Below, piece after piece: positions 52,120 through 60,695 of a stretch of 64,000 nucleotides of DNA (positions are counted from its first letter, which is position 1; each line of letters opens with the position of its first letter). The DNA comes from Algoriphagus sp. AK58. GTDB taxonomy: Bacteria; Bacteroidota; Bacteroidia; Cytophagales; Cyclobacteriaceae. Below the pieces are notes generated by a model. The model saw only the letters and a program-made list of their open reading frames with translations. It had not been told where the DNA came from and did no database searches. The DNA is taken from positions 30,243 through 94,242 of the forward strand of contig NZ_QEIG01000028.1 of NCBI RefSeq assembly GCF_014324365.1. The letters run 5' to 3'. The translations under genes and the position numbers were made by a program.

Positions 52120-54402
52120 TTAGGCTATTTTTTTAATTGTAAAGAAAAAAGTACTCCCTTGGTCAATCTCTGATTCCACCCATATTTCTCCTTCGAGCTT
52201 TTCTACGGCTTTTTTGACAATACTCAGCCCAATTCCTGTTCCATCATATTCTGAGTCTTTGTGTATCCGTTGAAAAATCACAAATATTTTTTCAAAGTAC
52301 TCCTTGTCGATACCGATTCCATTGTCTTTAACTGAAAATTTCCAATGGTCTTTGAGTTCTTCCGCAGAAATTTTCACCTCCAGCGGCAGGTCTTTTTTGG
52401 CGTATTTCACTGCATTGGAAATCAGATTGAGAAAGATGTGCTGAAGTAAGGCCTTGTTGGTTTTTATCTCCGGGAGCGCATCCAAAATGAATTTCCCCTT
52501 TCGGTTTTTCAGGGCGAGCCCCTCAATGATTTCGTTGACAAAGGCTTCGGTTTGGACTACTTCAAGATCCGTTTCGTTTCTTCCAATACGGGAAAGCTCC
52601 AAAAGTTCTAGAATGATCCGCTGCATTCGTTTGGCTCCGCCGATGGCAAACTGAATGTATTGGTCAGCTTTTTCGTCAAGCTTATCCCCGTATTTTCTTT
52701 TCAGCAATCCCATAAAACTGGAGATCATCCGAAGCGGTTCCTGCAAATCATGAGAGGCAACAAATGCAAATTGTTCCAATTCCAAATTGGAAATCGCAAG
52801 GGCTTTCACTTTGGCTTCCAATTCCTCATTGAGTTTTTGGAGGGATTTTTCATACTCTTTCCTGGGACTGATGTCCTGCATTGACCCCACCACTCGTGTC
52901 ACCTGTCCATTTATATCTCTGATAAATAGTGCTTTGTCCATGACATAAGCATAAGTGCCATCGGCTTTTTTAAACCGATATTCCTCCAACCATTTGTTTT
53001 GTTCGCATTTGGGATTGAAATAAGCTGTGATCATAGACACAATTCGCTCCCTGTCTTCGGGATGAATCAGGGAAATCAAAAGGTCCAGACTGGGTTGGGT
53101 CTGAGAGAGATCGTACCCAAAAAGAGAATGGAATCCGTCAGCCCAGAATAATGAGTTGTTGACCACGTCAAAATCCCAGATGGCATCATTGGTTGCTTTG
53201 GCCAGGAATTCAAAGCGCTCGTAGCTCTCAGAAAGAAGATTTTTACTCGCTGTGATTTCTGAAATATCCACGCCTGTACCAAAGACACAGGTTTTTCCCT
53301 GGTAATTAATCTTCGAAGCAGTAAAAATAAAGGGAGTCACTTTTCCCGATTTGGAGGCCAGTTTGGTTTCTAGTTCCGAGTGGCCATGTTCTAATACCTT
53401 TTGGATATGATGATGTACCGTCTCTTTTTCTTTTCCCAGAAAAAAATCGAGTGGATGCATTTGCCCTATTTCCTCCCCAGAATATTCGGATACAGTCTCC
53501 AGCTGATTATTCCAGATCAAAAATTTACCGGATTCATCAAAGAGATAAAAAACACTTGGAAGAGTTTTAAGGAAGTTTTGCTTCAGTCTAAGTTCATCAT
53601 TCAGAGTGGCAGAAAGTTCTTTTTCATTGGAAATATCCACCATCAGGCCTGCCAGCTTAAGGGGTACACCCTCTTGGTGCATGACATTTACCCGGTTATT
53701 GAGCCAGATGTAGGTTCCGTCCTTCTTTTTAAATCGGTAATCGAATTTGTGATCCTTCAATCCTTTGGTTTCCGAGTGGAAATAGTTCACCGAAAAATCC
53801 CGATCCTCAGGGTGAATGTGATCCATCCAAAAAGAAGGGGAACTCATCCATTCCTTCTGTGAATATCCTGTGATTTTCTTTACCTGTGGGCTGACATAGG
53901 TAAACTGAAAGGTCTCCGCATCAGCCTCCCAGAATATTCCGTCGATGTTTTCGATCAGGATTTCAGTGACTTTTTTTGATTTTTTTAGCTTCTTTTTAGT
54001 CTTGATGAACTCCGTGATGTCCTGAAAAACTCCAATCATGTAAATGGGTTTTCCATACTCATCCCGCTCCAGATTGGCCTTGGACACCACATGGATGATG
54101 CGTCCATCTTTTTTGATCAGCCGTTTTTTGATATAATAGTCGATGTTATTTACCAGGACCTCATTCATATGGGCTAGGGCCCTTTCTCTATCCTCGGGAT
54201 GAATGACAGAAACCCCGGTCTCAAAATTTACCTGAAACTCATTGGGTTCGTACCCAAGCATTAAAAATACGCCCTCGGACCAAGTCAAGGTATTTGTCTG
54301 GAAATTCAGTTCCCAGGTCCCCGAAGAAGTCAAAGCCTCCATGTTTTTCAAAAGGCGGTTGGTGGAGGAGGTCATGAGTTCAATATTTTTGTCGGGATTC
54401 AT
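52120..54402 (-). CDS. Four-PAS hybrid-type sensor histidine kinase
   Basis: A cytoplasmic kinase of about 760 residues, taking the start at ATG 54402 (MNPDKNIEL); an in-frame ATG at 54486 adds 28 residues. Four PAS domains occur in series (starting ALTSSGTWELN, NIDGIFWEADAE, LPSVFYLFDES and ATNDAIWDFDVV), then a HisKA domain with FVASHDLQEPLRMI (His in ASHDLQ) and an HATPase_c domain (NLISNAVKYAKK; KDNGIGIDKEYF; GTGIGLSIVKK). There is no transmembrane helix or receiver. The signal is unknown; no response regulator adjoins it. Confidence 0.92.
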   Translation of the reverse strand: MNPDKNIELMTSSTNRLLKNMEALTSSGTWELNFQTNTLTWSEGVFLMLGYEPNEFQVNFETGVSVIHPEDRERALAHMNEVLVNNIDYYIKKRLIKKDGRIIHVVSKANLERDEYGKPIYMIGVFQDITEFIKTKKKLKKSKKVTEILIENIDGIFWEADAETFQFTYVSPQVKKITGYSQKEWMSSPSFWMDHIHPEDRDFSVNYFHSETKGLKDHKFDYRFKKKDGTYIWLNNRVNVMHQEGVPLKLAGLMVDISNEKELSATLNDELRLKQNFLKTLPSVFYLFDESGKFLIWNNQLETVSEYSGEEIGQMHPLDFFLGKEKETVHHHIQKVLEHGHSELETKLASKSGKVTPFIFTASKINYQGKTCVFGTGVDISEITASKNLLSESYERFEFLAKATNDAIWDFDVVNNSLFWADGFHSLFGYDLSQTQPSLDLLISLIHPEDRERIVSMITAYFNPKCEQNKWLEEYRFKKADGTYAYVMDKALFIRDINGQVTRVVGSMQDISPRKEYEKSLQKLNEELEAKVKALAISNLELEQFAFVASHDLQEPLRMISSFMGLLKRKYGDKLDEKADQYIQFAIGGAKRMQRIILELLELSRIGRNETDLEVVQTEAFVNEIIEGLALKNRKGKFILDALPEIKTNKALLQHIFLNLISNAVKYAKKDLPLEVKISAEELKDHWKFSVKDNGIGIDKEYFEKIFVIFQRIHKDSEYDGTGIGLSIVKKAVEKLEGEIWVESEIDQGSTFFFTIKKIA

Positions 54403-54548
54403 TTTTTCAACTTTTGATCTAATCCTAAAAGACAATTCGATTGCCAATAGCTGAAGGATTCCTAAATCCAGAAGTGAATTCAACAAGCAATTAAAGCAAA
54501 ATACATTAGCCGGGAACTCTCTCGGAAACCAAAGGACTGATCAGGTAA

Positions 54549-54749
54549 ATGAAGAGTCGACACCTAGACCAAGGAATCGAAAAAGCAATTTCTCGGATTG
54601 TGGAAATCCTCTACAGGATTCCCCAAAATAGAAGGAATGAGATTTCGGAAAAAATCGGCCGGCTCGATTATTGGAGTGCTTTTATTTCTCTACCCGAGTT
54701 GAATGAAGCATATCCAGTCTCCAGCCTCTTTCAGTTCGAATGGCAGTAG
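54549..54749 (+). CDS. Small 66-residue protein, doubtful
   Basis: An ATG-led frame with a charged helical N-terminus (HLDQGIEKAISRIVEILYRI). It overlaps by 68 bp the 3' end of the convergent DUF4440 gene. Amino acid content is protein-like, but no promoter or family is evident. Confidence 0.25.
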   Translation: MKSRHLDQGIEKAISRIVEILYRIPQNRRNEISEKIGRLDYWSAFISLPELNEAYPVSSLFQFEWQ

Positions 54750-55125
54750 CACTTTCCAACCAATAGAGTTCACGTAGGACTTGTCCGTCCCGGGAGATCG
54801 TGGCATAATTGTGATAGGCTACCCAGGCCCGGTCTCCTTCGACTACGGTCTTGATAAACTCGAAGCGGTTGATTCGGGTAGGAGGGTTTGGGTTGCTTTT
54901 GGCTTTGGCGAGGTAGTCGCGAATGATCGCCATGTCCCATACTTCTCCTTGCTCCAGAAGTAAAAAATCCTCAGTGTAAAAGTCTGTGAGCTTTTCAGCT
55001 TGATAGTTGGAGAAAATCTCATCAAAAGAATTCTGAATCAATTGTTCTACCTGAAGCTGATCGGAGGTTTGTGAAAAGGCGGTTGAGGAAAAAAGGAAAG
55101 CGAGTAAGAATAAAATGGTTTTCAT
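54682..55125 (-). CDS. Exported NTF2-like (DUF4440/SnoaL-type) protein
   Basis: A 147-residue protein with signal peptide (1-18, LLAFLFSSTAFSQ). The rest is the single NTF2-like alpha+beta domain (QLIQNSFDEIFSNYQAEKL; FYTEDFLLLEQGEVW; GWRLDMLHSTRV). Such domains bind small hydrophobic ligands or act as helper domains, so no specific role can be named. It is separated from the sterol desaturase by 55 nt. Confidence 0.75.
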   Translation of the reverse strand: MKTILFLLAFLFSSTAFSQTSDQLQVEQLIQNSFDEIFSNYQAEKLTDFYTEDFLLLEQGEVWDMAIIRDYLAKAKSNPNPPTRINRFEFIKTVVEGDRAWVAYHNYATISRDGQVLRELYWLESATAIRTERGWRLDMLHSTRVEK

Positions 55126-55180
55126 GAGGGTGAATTATTTAGGAAAAGGATGGAAAAAGAGGTTTAGTTAGATACTCTGA

Positions 55181-56005
55181 CTAAGAGCCATTCGATTTTT
55201 TTCGTGATTCATTTTTGATGGATAGAAAAGGGCTTTTCATCAGGTAAAGAAAGGTTTGCTTGTCTTCGGAGTCAAATTCTTCCAAGCCAAAGTCTGTCTT
55301 TTTTACAGGGATCCATTTAAAGGTTTTGAAAATCCTATCCCAAAGGATAAAGATGTCTGCAAAATTGGAGTCGGTGTACTGCTGATCTTTGTGGTGGTGC
55401 ACCCGGTGATGGTCCGGCATGACCAGCACCAGTCCAAGCGTGTGATTCAACCATTTGGGGTAATTCAAATTGGAATGTTCGAGGAAAAAAAAGATATATA
55501 CAATGAAATAATACAGAGCCAAAGCAGTCATATCTGTGCCGAAGAGAGCAGCGGTGATGACATTTCCTGTCTGATAAATAAATATGATTTCCAAAGGATG
55601 AAAGCGCAAGGTGGTGGAGGAGTCCATGTGGGTATCACTGTGGTGAACCCGATGTAATCTCCAAAGCAGGGGAACTTTGTGTGAAGCACGATGAATCCAA
55701 TAGGTGGTCAGATCATACAAGGCCACTCCTAAGGCAAGTTTGACCCAATAAGGCCATTCGGTCCAATGTAAAAGCCCGATTTGGTGCATAGAAAGCCATT
55801 CGATCCATTGCAGTTGAATACCCAGAAAAACAAGATTCAAAAGGGTCAGCGAAATCTGGAATAGGATATTTTGGAAAAGGTGCTTCCCACGGTTTTTGAA
55901 GGGATAGGGATTGACAGTCACCTGTTCCAAAAAGAAAAAAAGGCTCAATAAGCCAATCAGAATATAGTTTGGATCGATACTTAGGATGTTGTTGATCAGT
56001 TCCAT
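55181..56005 (-). CDS. Sterol desaturase / fatty acid hydroxylase family enzyme
   Basis: A 274-residue membrane di-iron enzyme. The three His boxes are visible: HRASHKVPLLWRLHRVHHSD (about 125-144), HSNLNYP, and HRVHHHKDQQYTDSNF. Multiple hydrophobic segments flank them. Family members hydroxylate or desaturate lipids, carotenoids or hopanoids; the substrate here is unknown. Confidence 0.88.
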   Translation of the reverse strand: MELINNILSIDPNYILIGLLSLFFFLEQVTVNPYPFKNRGKHLFQNILFQISLTLLNLVFLGIQLQWIEWLSMHQIGLLHWTEWPYWVKLALGVALYDLTTYWIHRASHKVPLLWRLHRVHHSDTHMDSSTTLRFHPLEIIFIYQTGNVITAALFGTDMTALALYYFIVYIFFFLEHSNLNYPKWLNHTLGLVLVMPDHHRVHHHKDQQYTDSNFADIFILWDRIFKTFKWIPVKKTDFGLEEFDSEDKQTFLYLMKSPFLSIKNESRKKSNGS

Positions 56006-56180
56006 ATCTCCTTATTTTCACTTGAAGTGAATATAAATCAATAACATGAACCTTCCTATCCTCAAAGAGGTAGGTAGCAATTATGCATTCTTTTCCTGCT
56101 AAACATCCTTACAAATAAGGTATTGGAAAAATGCCAAATCCCTCTTGAAGGGAGCTAAATCAGCCCTGAAGCATTAGTAA

Positions 56181-57137
56181 TCAACTTGACTTGGGTTGAA
56201 GCCAAACGACTTTTTGCTCAGGTTTGTGGGCTTGACCGATAATGTCCCGGTAGAGATCGGGGCGTCTCGCCTGGAGGTAGCGTGAACCGCCTGCTTGGGT
56301 TAGTTTTTCGGGAGTGATAGTAGCGATTACAAAGCTGTCTTCAAAGTCCCGACACTCGGCCAAAATATCCCCAAACGGATCGAGAATCATCGAGCAACCG
56401 TTTTTCAACTGGTCATCGTCTATGCCGATCGGGTTGGAAAAAACCACATAGACCCCATTGTCATAGGCTCGTGCAGGCAGCCATTTCATCAACCAAGCAC
56501 GACCCTTCAGGCTGTCAAATTCGATGCGAAGGGAAGTGGGATCAGTTTCCCGGTTTTCCCAAAGCTTGGGATCCACAAATCCGGCTCCCGGACGGGTAGA
56601 AGGGGTACACATGGTCACATGCGGCATGAAAATAACATCCGCCCCAAGGAGTTTTGTCGCTCGGACGTTTTCAATGATGTTGTTATCGTAGCAGATTAGA
56701 ATCCCGCATTTCCAGCCTAGTAAGTCAAAGACCACGTACTCATTTCCGGGTAAAATATTTGGATTGATAAAGGGGTGGAGTTTGCGGTATTTAGCCAGGA
56801 GTCCGTTTTGATCTACACAGACATAAGCTTTGAAAAGTTGGTCTTGCTCGTCTTTTTCAAAGAGGCCGGCCAAGATGACGATTTGATTCTTGCGGGCGAT
56901 TTCGATGAGTTTTTGGATGCTTGGCCCCTCGGGAATACGCTCGGCCACTTCGAGCATCTGTTCCTTGGACAGCTTTCTGGCAAAGGTGTATCCCGTGACG
57001 GAACATTCGTGGAAGGCAATGACCTGCGCGCCTTGAGCCGCTGCCTTGGCGGAAAGCCGGTCGATGACAGAGAGGTTGTATTCTTTATCTCCGCTTCGGT
57101 TTTCAAACTGGGCACTGGCGATTTTCAGTTTTTCCAT
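56181..57137 (-). CDS. Nitrilase-superfamily carbon-nitrogen hydrolase
   Basis: A 318-residue hydrolase with the Glu-Lys-Cys triad: Glu44 (AFHECSVTGY), Lys119 (KYRKLHP) and Cys149 (GILICYDNNI). No signal peptide. Family members hydrolyse amides or nitriles, such as beta-ureidopropionate or deaminated glutathione. The substrate is uncertain, and no neighbouring pathway clarifies it. Confidence 0.88.
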   Translation of the reverse strand: MEKLKIASAQFENRSGDKEYNLSVIDRLSAKAAAQGAQVIAFHECSVTGYTFARKLSKEQMLEVAERIPEGPSIQKLIEIARKNQIVILAGLFEKDEQDQLFKAYVCVDQNGLLAKYRKLHPFINPNILPGNEYVVFDLLGWKCGILICYDNNIIENVRATKLLGADVIFMPHVTMCTPSTRPGAGFVDPKLWENRETDPTSLRIEFDSLKGRAWLMKWLPARAYDNGVYVVFSNPIGIDDDQLKNGCSMILDPFGDILAECRDFEDSFVIATITPEKLTQAGGSRYLQARRPDLYRDIIGQAHKPEQKVVWLQPKSS

Positions 57138-57294
57138 AGAATGGAAAGATAGGAGAGAGGAGGAGAAAGGGCAATTAGGATTGAGTAAAATCTTATATTC
57201 CTAATTTTAAAATGGGTTGAATTTCAATAAAATCGCTATCCAGAAAAGACCAAATAATTCCCATTCCCATAAGAAAGCGGCTAATCAGTTTTTT

Positions 57295-58449
57295 TTAATG
57301 CTTGAACTCGTAAGCACTATCCTTCAAAAACTTCTCAAAATCCCTGATTTCCAGCATTTCTTTGATAGCGGATTTTTTATCAACCGCTTGATGATAATAG
57401 CTTTCGCATATTCGGTAACCGATAAAATATCCAAGATTTCCGGGGTAACCGGTTTCCGGATTGTCGGTATTGAAAAGCCAATCATCGGTATTTTCCCCTC
57501 TCATCTGGGTTTTGAATTGTGCCCAAAGTTTTTCTTCATGGGCAACTCCAAAATCGAAAACTCGTGGGTCGGTAGGTTGCCCAAGGATCAGATAGGTGAT
57601 GAAATCCGCTGCCCCTTCCATGATAGCCAAATCCAATAAGGTAGATTCCGGTGTGTTTTTTTGCTGTAAGTGCACATACTCATGCACGATAATGGGTACC
57701 GTCTGATCAAAATCGAAAATGATCTTCTGCTCCCATTCAGAAAGCGAATCCAAATTACTATTCGAGTCCTTGCTCAAGTGCTCGGCACCGATCAACATGC
57801 CAGCCCAGCCATCGGGAGTGCCGACATTGGATAGACTTCCCATCAAAAAGTAGATGGGAGGGAAAATGGCTTCAGGATAGAGCTCTTTTAATTTTTGTGC
57901 GGCACGGATAAAGTCCGGTTTTAGACTTTCAAACTTCAGTGTGGTAGGCCGAATACTTTGGTAATAAGATTCCAGAGAGCGAACTCTATCCAGATACTTT
58001 TCCAAGTCCCGGTTCATCCGTACACTGTAGAAGGTCTTTAGGCCCTGGCTTCCTTCTTGGATGTAGTTTTTCAAGAAAATGCTTTCTGCATTTGGCTCAT
58101 GAAGCGCATCAAAATTCTCCCAAAACCGATCAATATCCCCCGTTTCGATCCTTAGCTGGGAAGGATCTGATAGTCGCAACCTGTTTTGCGAGATTCCTTC
58201 CATCAAGTCCTTGCCTCTGATCTCTTGGGCCAGAAAGGAAAGTGTTTTGCTGTTCGTAATCGCCAGTGGATCAAACAAACCCAAGTGAATGGCCTGATGG
58301 AGATCGGTAATCCCTTGAAGGGTATCGCCGGCTAAGATGGTGGTTCTCGCCTTTGCCAACCAAAAATGGGGCGTGTCTTCCTGTGCAAAACTCAGGTGTG
58401 TAAGAGAAACAAAAAACAGGAAAATGGTAAATCTTAAAATCTTCATCAT
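57295..58449 (-). CDS. Exported zinc-protease-like protein (DUF2268/GldB-like)
   Basis: A 384-residue protein with a signal peptide (1-22, ending SFAQ). The region VPIIVHEYVHLQQKN holds a gluzincin HExxH motif, with AIMEGAADFITYL supplying a third ligand Glu. TPR-like helices precede it (TTILAGDTLQGITDLHQAI). This is the arrangement of DUF2268 predicted zinc proteases and their relatives near GldB. A role in envelope processing is likely but not shown. Confidence 0.7.
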   Translation of the reverse strand: MMKILRFTIFLFFVSLTHLSFAQEDTPHFWLAKARTTILAGDTLQGITDLHQAIHLGLFDPLAITNSKTLSFLAQEIRGKDLMEGISQNRLRLSDPSQLRIETGDIDRFWENFDALHEPNAESIFLKNYIQEGSQGLKTFYSVRMNRDLEKYLDRVRSLESYYQSIRPTTLKFESLKPDFIRAAQKLKELYPEAIFPPIYFLMGSLSNVGTPDGWAGMLIGAEHLSKDSNSNLDSLSEWEQKIIFDFDQTVPIIVHEYVHLQQKNTPESTLLDLAIMEGAADFITYLILGQPTDPRVFDFGVAHEEKLWAQFKTQMRGENTDDWLFNTDNPETGYPGNLGYFIGYRICESYYHQAVDKKSAIKEMLEIRDFEKFLKDSAYEFKH

Positions 58450-58592
58450 GTGGATGAAGATGGATAAAGCTTAGTATGGGTTGCTTGCCAAGATTTAAAA
58501 AATAGAAGGCTACTCGTTTTATGCCTTCAGGAAAGCTCTGGACATCCTATACTTGGTCAAAAGCGAAACTACATGTTTTGCCGCCTAGCCAA

Positions 58593-59429
58593 CTACTCGA
58601 TGACAACGGTGCGCCTTTGGATAAATTCGTTGGCATATCTTTTTCCCATTTCCCGCTGTCCTTCCGAGTCAAAATGAACAAAATCCCCTTTATGGTTCAG
58701 ATCCTTGGTTTGGATCAGATGGGCATAAGGATCCGTTTTTTGGTAGTCCTCCATTTTGGAATTAATAGCCTGCCAGGATTCATCCGTCTTGGAATAGGAC
58801 CCTAATCGACCCATGAAAATGGGCAGGTTGGGATAGCCGACTTCAGCCCTAAACTTCCCGAATAAGACAGCCAATTGCTTGTCATAGATTTTGATAGTCT
58901 CCACTGAGGCTGCATCACTCTCTCCCTGATGCCAAAGGATGGCCTTTACGGTTCCGTAATGTTTCCCAATTGCTGTTTTTTCTTTGAAATTGGTGAATAG
59001 AGGCACATTCCGATACGTTTCATCGCTGATCCATTGATTGATGCCACTTCCCCCAACTGCTGTGGGAATGAGCAAAATCGAAACGCTGTCGGGAATGTAC
59101 TTCAGCAATTCTTTGCCAAAGGAAAGTCCGCAATCCAATCCGGTCAGGGTGGGTTCGTAGAAGTGAAGCGGTTCTTTGGCAAGAATTACCTCTCCGGTTT
59201 TGTTGATGGTCAAAATCCGTGGGTCGGGGATCGTGTCCATAGGTTCGACTTTTCCCCGTCCTGCCATGTTGGATTGACCTGCCAGAATAAAGACCCACAG
59301 GTTTTCTTTGGCAGGAATTACCTCCGGCTTCTCTTCCAGCTTTGGAAAAAACTCGGTTCGGGGATCTTTTTGGGAGGTCCCGAGGCCGAGGATAAGGAAG
59401 AGGAGGCAAATGGCGTATTTTGTTCTCAT
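58593..59429 (-). CDS. SGNH/SASA-type exported carbohydrate esterase
   Basis: A 278-residue protein from ATG 59429 (MRTKYAICLLFLILGLG), a Sec signal peptide; an in-frame ATG at 59477 would add 16 residues before the signal. Catalytic Ser53 is in LAGQSNMAGRG, Gly/Asn-binding positions are in ILWHQGESD, and DFVHFDSEGQ gives Asp-x2-His. The family covers sialate O-acetylesterase and acetylxylan esterase; it probably removes acetyl groups from glycans. Confidence 0.8.
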   Translation of the reverse strand: MRTKYAICLLFLILGLGTSQKDPRTEFFPKLEEKPEVIPAKENLWVFILAGQSNMAGRGKVEPMDTIPDPRILTINKTGEVILAKEPLHFYEPTLTGLDCGLSFGKELLKYIPDSVSILLIPTAVGGSGINQWISDETYRNVPLFTNFKEKTAIGKHYGTVKAILWHQGESDAASVETIKIYDKQLAVLFGKFRAEVGYPNLPIFMGRLGSYSKTDESWQAINSKMEDYQKTDPYAHLIQTKDLNHKGDFVHFDSEGQREMGKRYANEFIQRRTVVIE

Positions 59430-59532
59430 GGTAGAAGGATTGTTCCTTGGCTCATGGACTGGGATTTTTTTTACCACATTAATGGTAGTTCTCTTTCCTT
59501 TGATTTGGAACTTATTTTTTGTTGAGAACTAA

Positions 59533-59661
59533 CGTTTTGCCGCTTGCCGCAGTGGGGGATTTCGGAGCACTTCACTGTCAACCAAGCACAAATGTTGATA
59601 GAAGCACTGCACTTGATTTAACCACGTCAGCCCCCATTGCGGCAAACGGCTGTTACCACCC
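59533..59661 (-). other. attC-like recombination site
   Basis: On the minus strand, GGGTGGTAAC (59661-59652) starts the site and AACG-TT (59533) ends it. Between them an imperfect palindrome pairs GCCGCAATGGGGG with CCCCCACTGCGGC (59643-59631 with 59558-59546), plus outer GCCGTTTGCCGC/GCGGCAAAACG strands. The single-sided mismatches and about 70-nt variable centre are those of integron attC sites. No integrase is visible. Confidence 0.65.
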
Positions 59662-59662
59662 G

Positions 59663-60562
59663 TTATTCTCTTTTCTGTTCTTTGAAAATGTCTTCTAATG
59701 TCTCTTTGTATTTGGTGTATTTGTAAAGGTTTCGCTCCTTTAAAATTGAACCCAATAATAAGTCGTTTTTCTCCTTTTCTGAACCACCTTCATTGTTTAA
59801 GCAAATTAAATGTGATAAAAGTGTCTCGTAGAATTTGTCAAGGTAGTAGCTTTTGTAGCTTTGAATTCCTTTGTCCTTAACGATATTCATTTCAAAGTCC
59901 GTAAAATAAAAGTCGGTGTATTGGTAATATGCTTGTCCATTGAATTTAGGAAACTTCTTAATGTTGTCAATTGCTTTGCTTGTGTTTGGTGGTTTCACTA
60001 CGTTCATAAAGCCCCAAATTGTCTTTCCGCAATAGTCCATACAACGTAAAAACATAATGCCTTTTTCTGTGTCGTCTTTAAAGTTATATTCTTTCATTTT
60101 AAAGTCGGTCTTTGAAAGGTCAAACGGTTGGTTTTTATTTCCAACTGCTGTAAATACCATTCCATAGTAATTGTCAACCAATTCATAAGTCGGAATGTCC
60201 TTATTTGATAAACTATCTATGAGCTTATTATTGTCAATTTGGTTTTCTTCTCTAAGATTTAGATTGATAGCTCTTATTATGTAAATCTGTCTTAACACTT
60301 TATCGTCTGGTCGTGATAAATATGTTTTAGTCAGAAGCTGATTATTTGTAGATATTGTCTGAACGATAAAGTCTGTTGCTGTCTTTAAGTTAGCCGGAAC
60401 ATCAGTCTTTACTTCTTTCAAAGCTTCTTTTGTCGGCTCATTACGGAACATAAAGTCTTTGTAGGTCTTGCCAAGCTCAATCAATTTTTGATTTTCTGCT
60501 ACCTGTCCGAATGTCAAAAATGTCAGGCAGGTTGCTAAAAGTGTTAATGTCGTTTTTTTCAT
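59663..60562 (-). CDS. Secreted protein of unknown function (cassette cargo)
   Basis: A 299-residue exported protein, signal peptide 1-18 (LLATCLTFLTFGQ). I recognise no family. It is helical and charged (ENQKLIELGKTYKDFMFRNE), with two Cys in one stretch (RCMDYC) and Tyr-rich C-terminal parts (YYQYTDFYFTDFEM). Base composition is AT-rich and codon use differs from the surrounding genes, fitting recent transfer as cassette cargo. It fills the cassette between attC-like site and insertion point. Confidence 0.7.
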   Translation of the reverse strand: MKKTTLTLLATCLTFLTFGQVAENQKLIELGKTYKDFMFRNEPTKEALKEVKTDVPANLKTATDFIVQTISTNNQLLTKTYLSRPDDKVLRQIYIIRAINLNLREENQIDNNKLIDSLSNKDIPTYELVDNYYGMVFTAVGNKNQPFDLSKTDFKMKEYNFKDDTEKGIMFLRCMDYCGKTIWGFMNVVKPPNTSKAIDNIKKFPKFNGQAYYQYTDFYFTDFEMNIVKDKGIQSYKSYYLDKFYETLLSHLICLNNEGGSEKEKNDLLLGSILKERNLYKYTKYKETLEDIFKEQKRE

Positions 60563-60615
60563 TATCTGTTTTTATTACTGTGTCGTTTTATAATGGGTGG
60601 TAACGTCTGTATTTA

Positions 60616-60669
60616 CGAAACCAGTTTCGTAAAGCATGCCTATTTGGATGCCTTACGAAACTGGTTTCG
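60616..60669. repeat. Long inverted repeat beside the cassette insertion point
   Basis: CGAAACCAGTTTCGTAA-GCAT pairs with ATGC-TTACGAAACTGGTTTCG (22-bp arms, one mismatch, 10-nt centre). Each arm is itself near-palindromic (CGAAAC-CA-GTTTCG). The minus-strand 3' side has no T-tract, so it is not a normal terminator, although it lies 26 nt downstream of the M20 stop. Its place 12 nt from the cassette edge suggests a target or attachment structure. Confidence 0.7.
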
Positions 60670-60695
60670 GGTATTTCTGAATTACTTGCCTCAAA

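Larger units (their letters stand above)
59533..60603 (-). mobile_element. Solitary integron-type gene cassette (1071 bp)
   Basis: One cassette: TTACCACCC at 60603 begins it, then the 299-residue gene, then the attC-like site ending AAACG at 59533. Both junctions read ACG|TTA. If the two ends were joined in a circle, R' would read GTTACCACCC and pair perfectly (10 bp) with R'' GGGTGGTAAC, the hallmark of a circularised cassette. The insert is much more AT-rich than its flanks. Confidence 0.6.

Noticed and set aside
52120..54486. Membrane-anchored histidine kinase
   Set aside because: The extra 28 residues from the upstream ATG are only moderately hydrophobic and appear to be a non-native start; the four PAS domains look cytoplasmic.
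59533..59661. Simple Rho-independent terminator of the cassette gene
   Set aside because: The palindrome has a long centre and no T-tract; the junction match favours an attC-like site, although a terminator role is not excluded.
60616..60669. Terminator of the M20 gene
   Set aside because: The inverted repeat is strong, but the minus-strand side lacks a T-tract.
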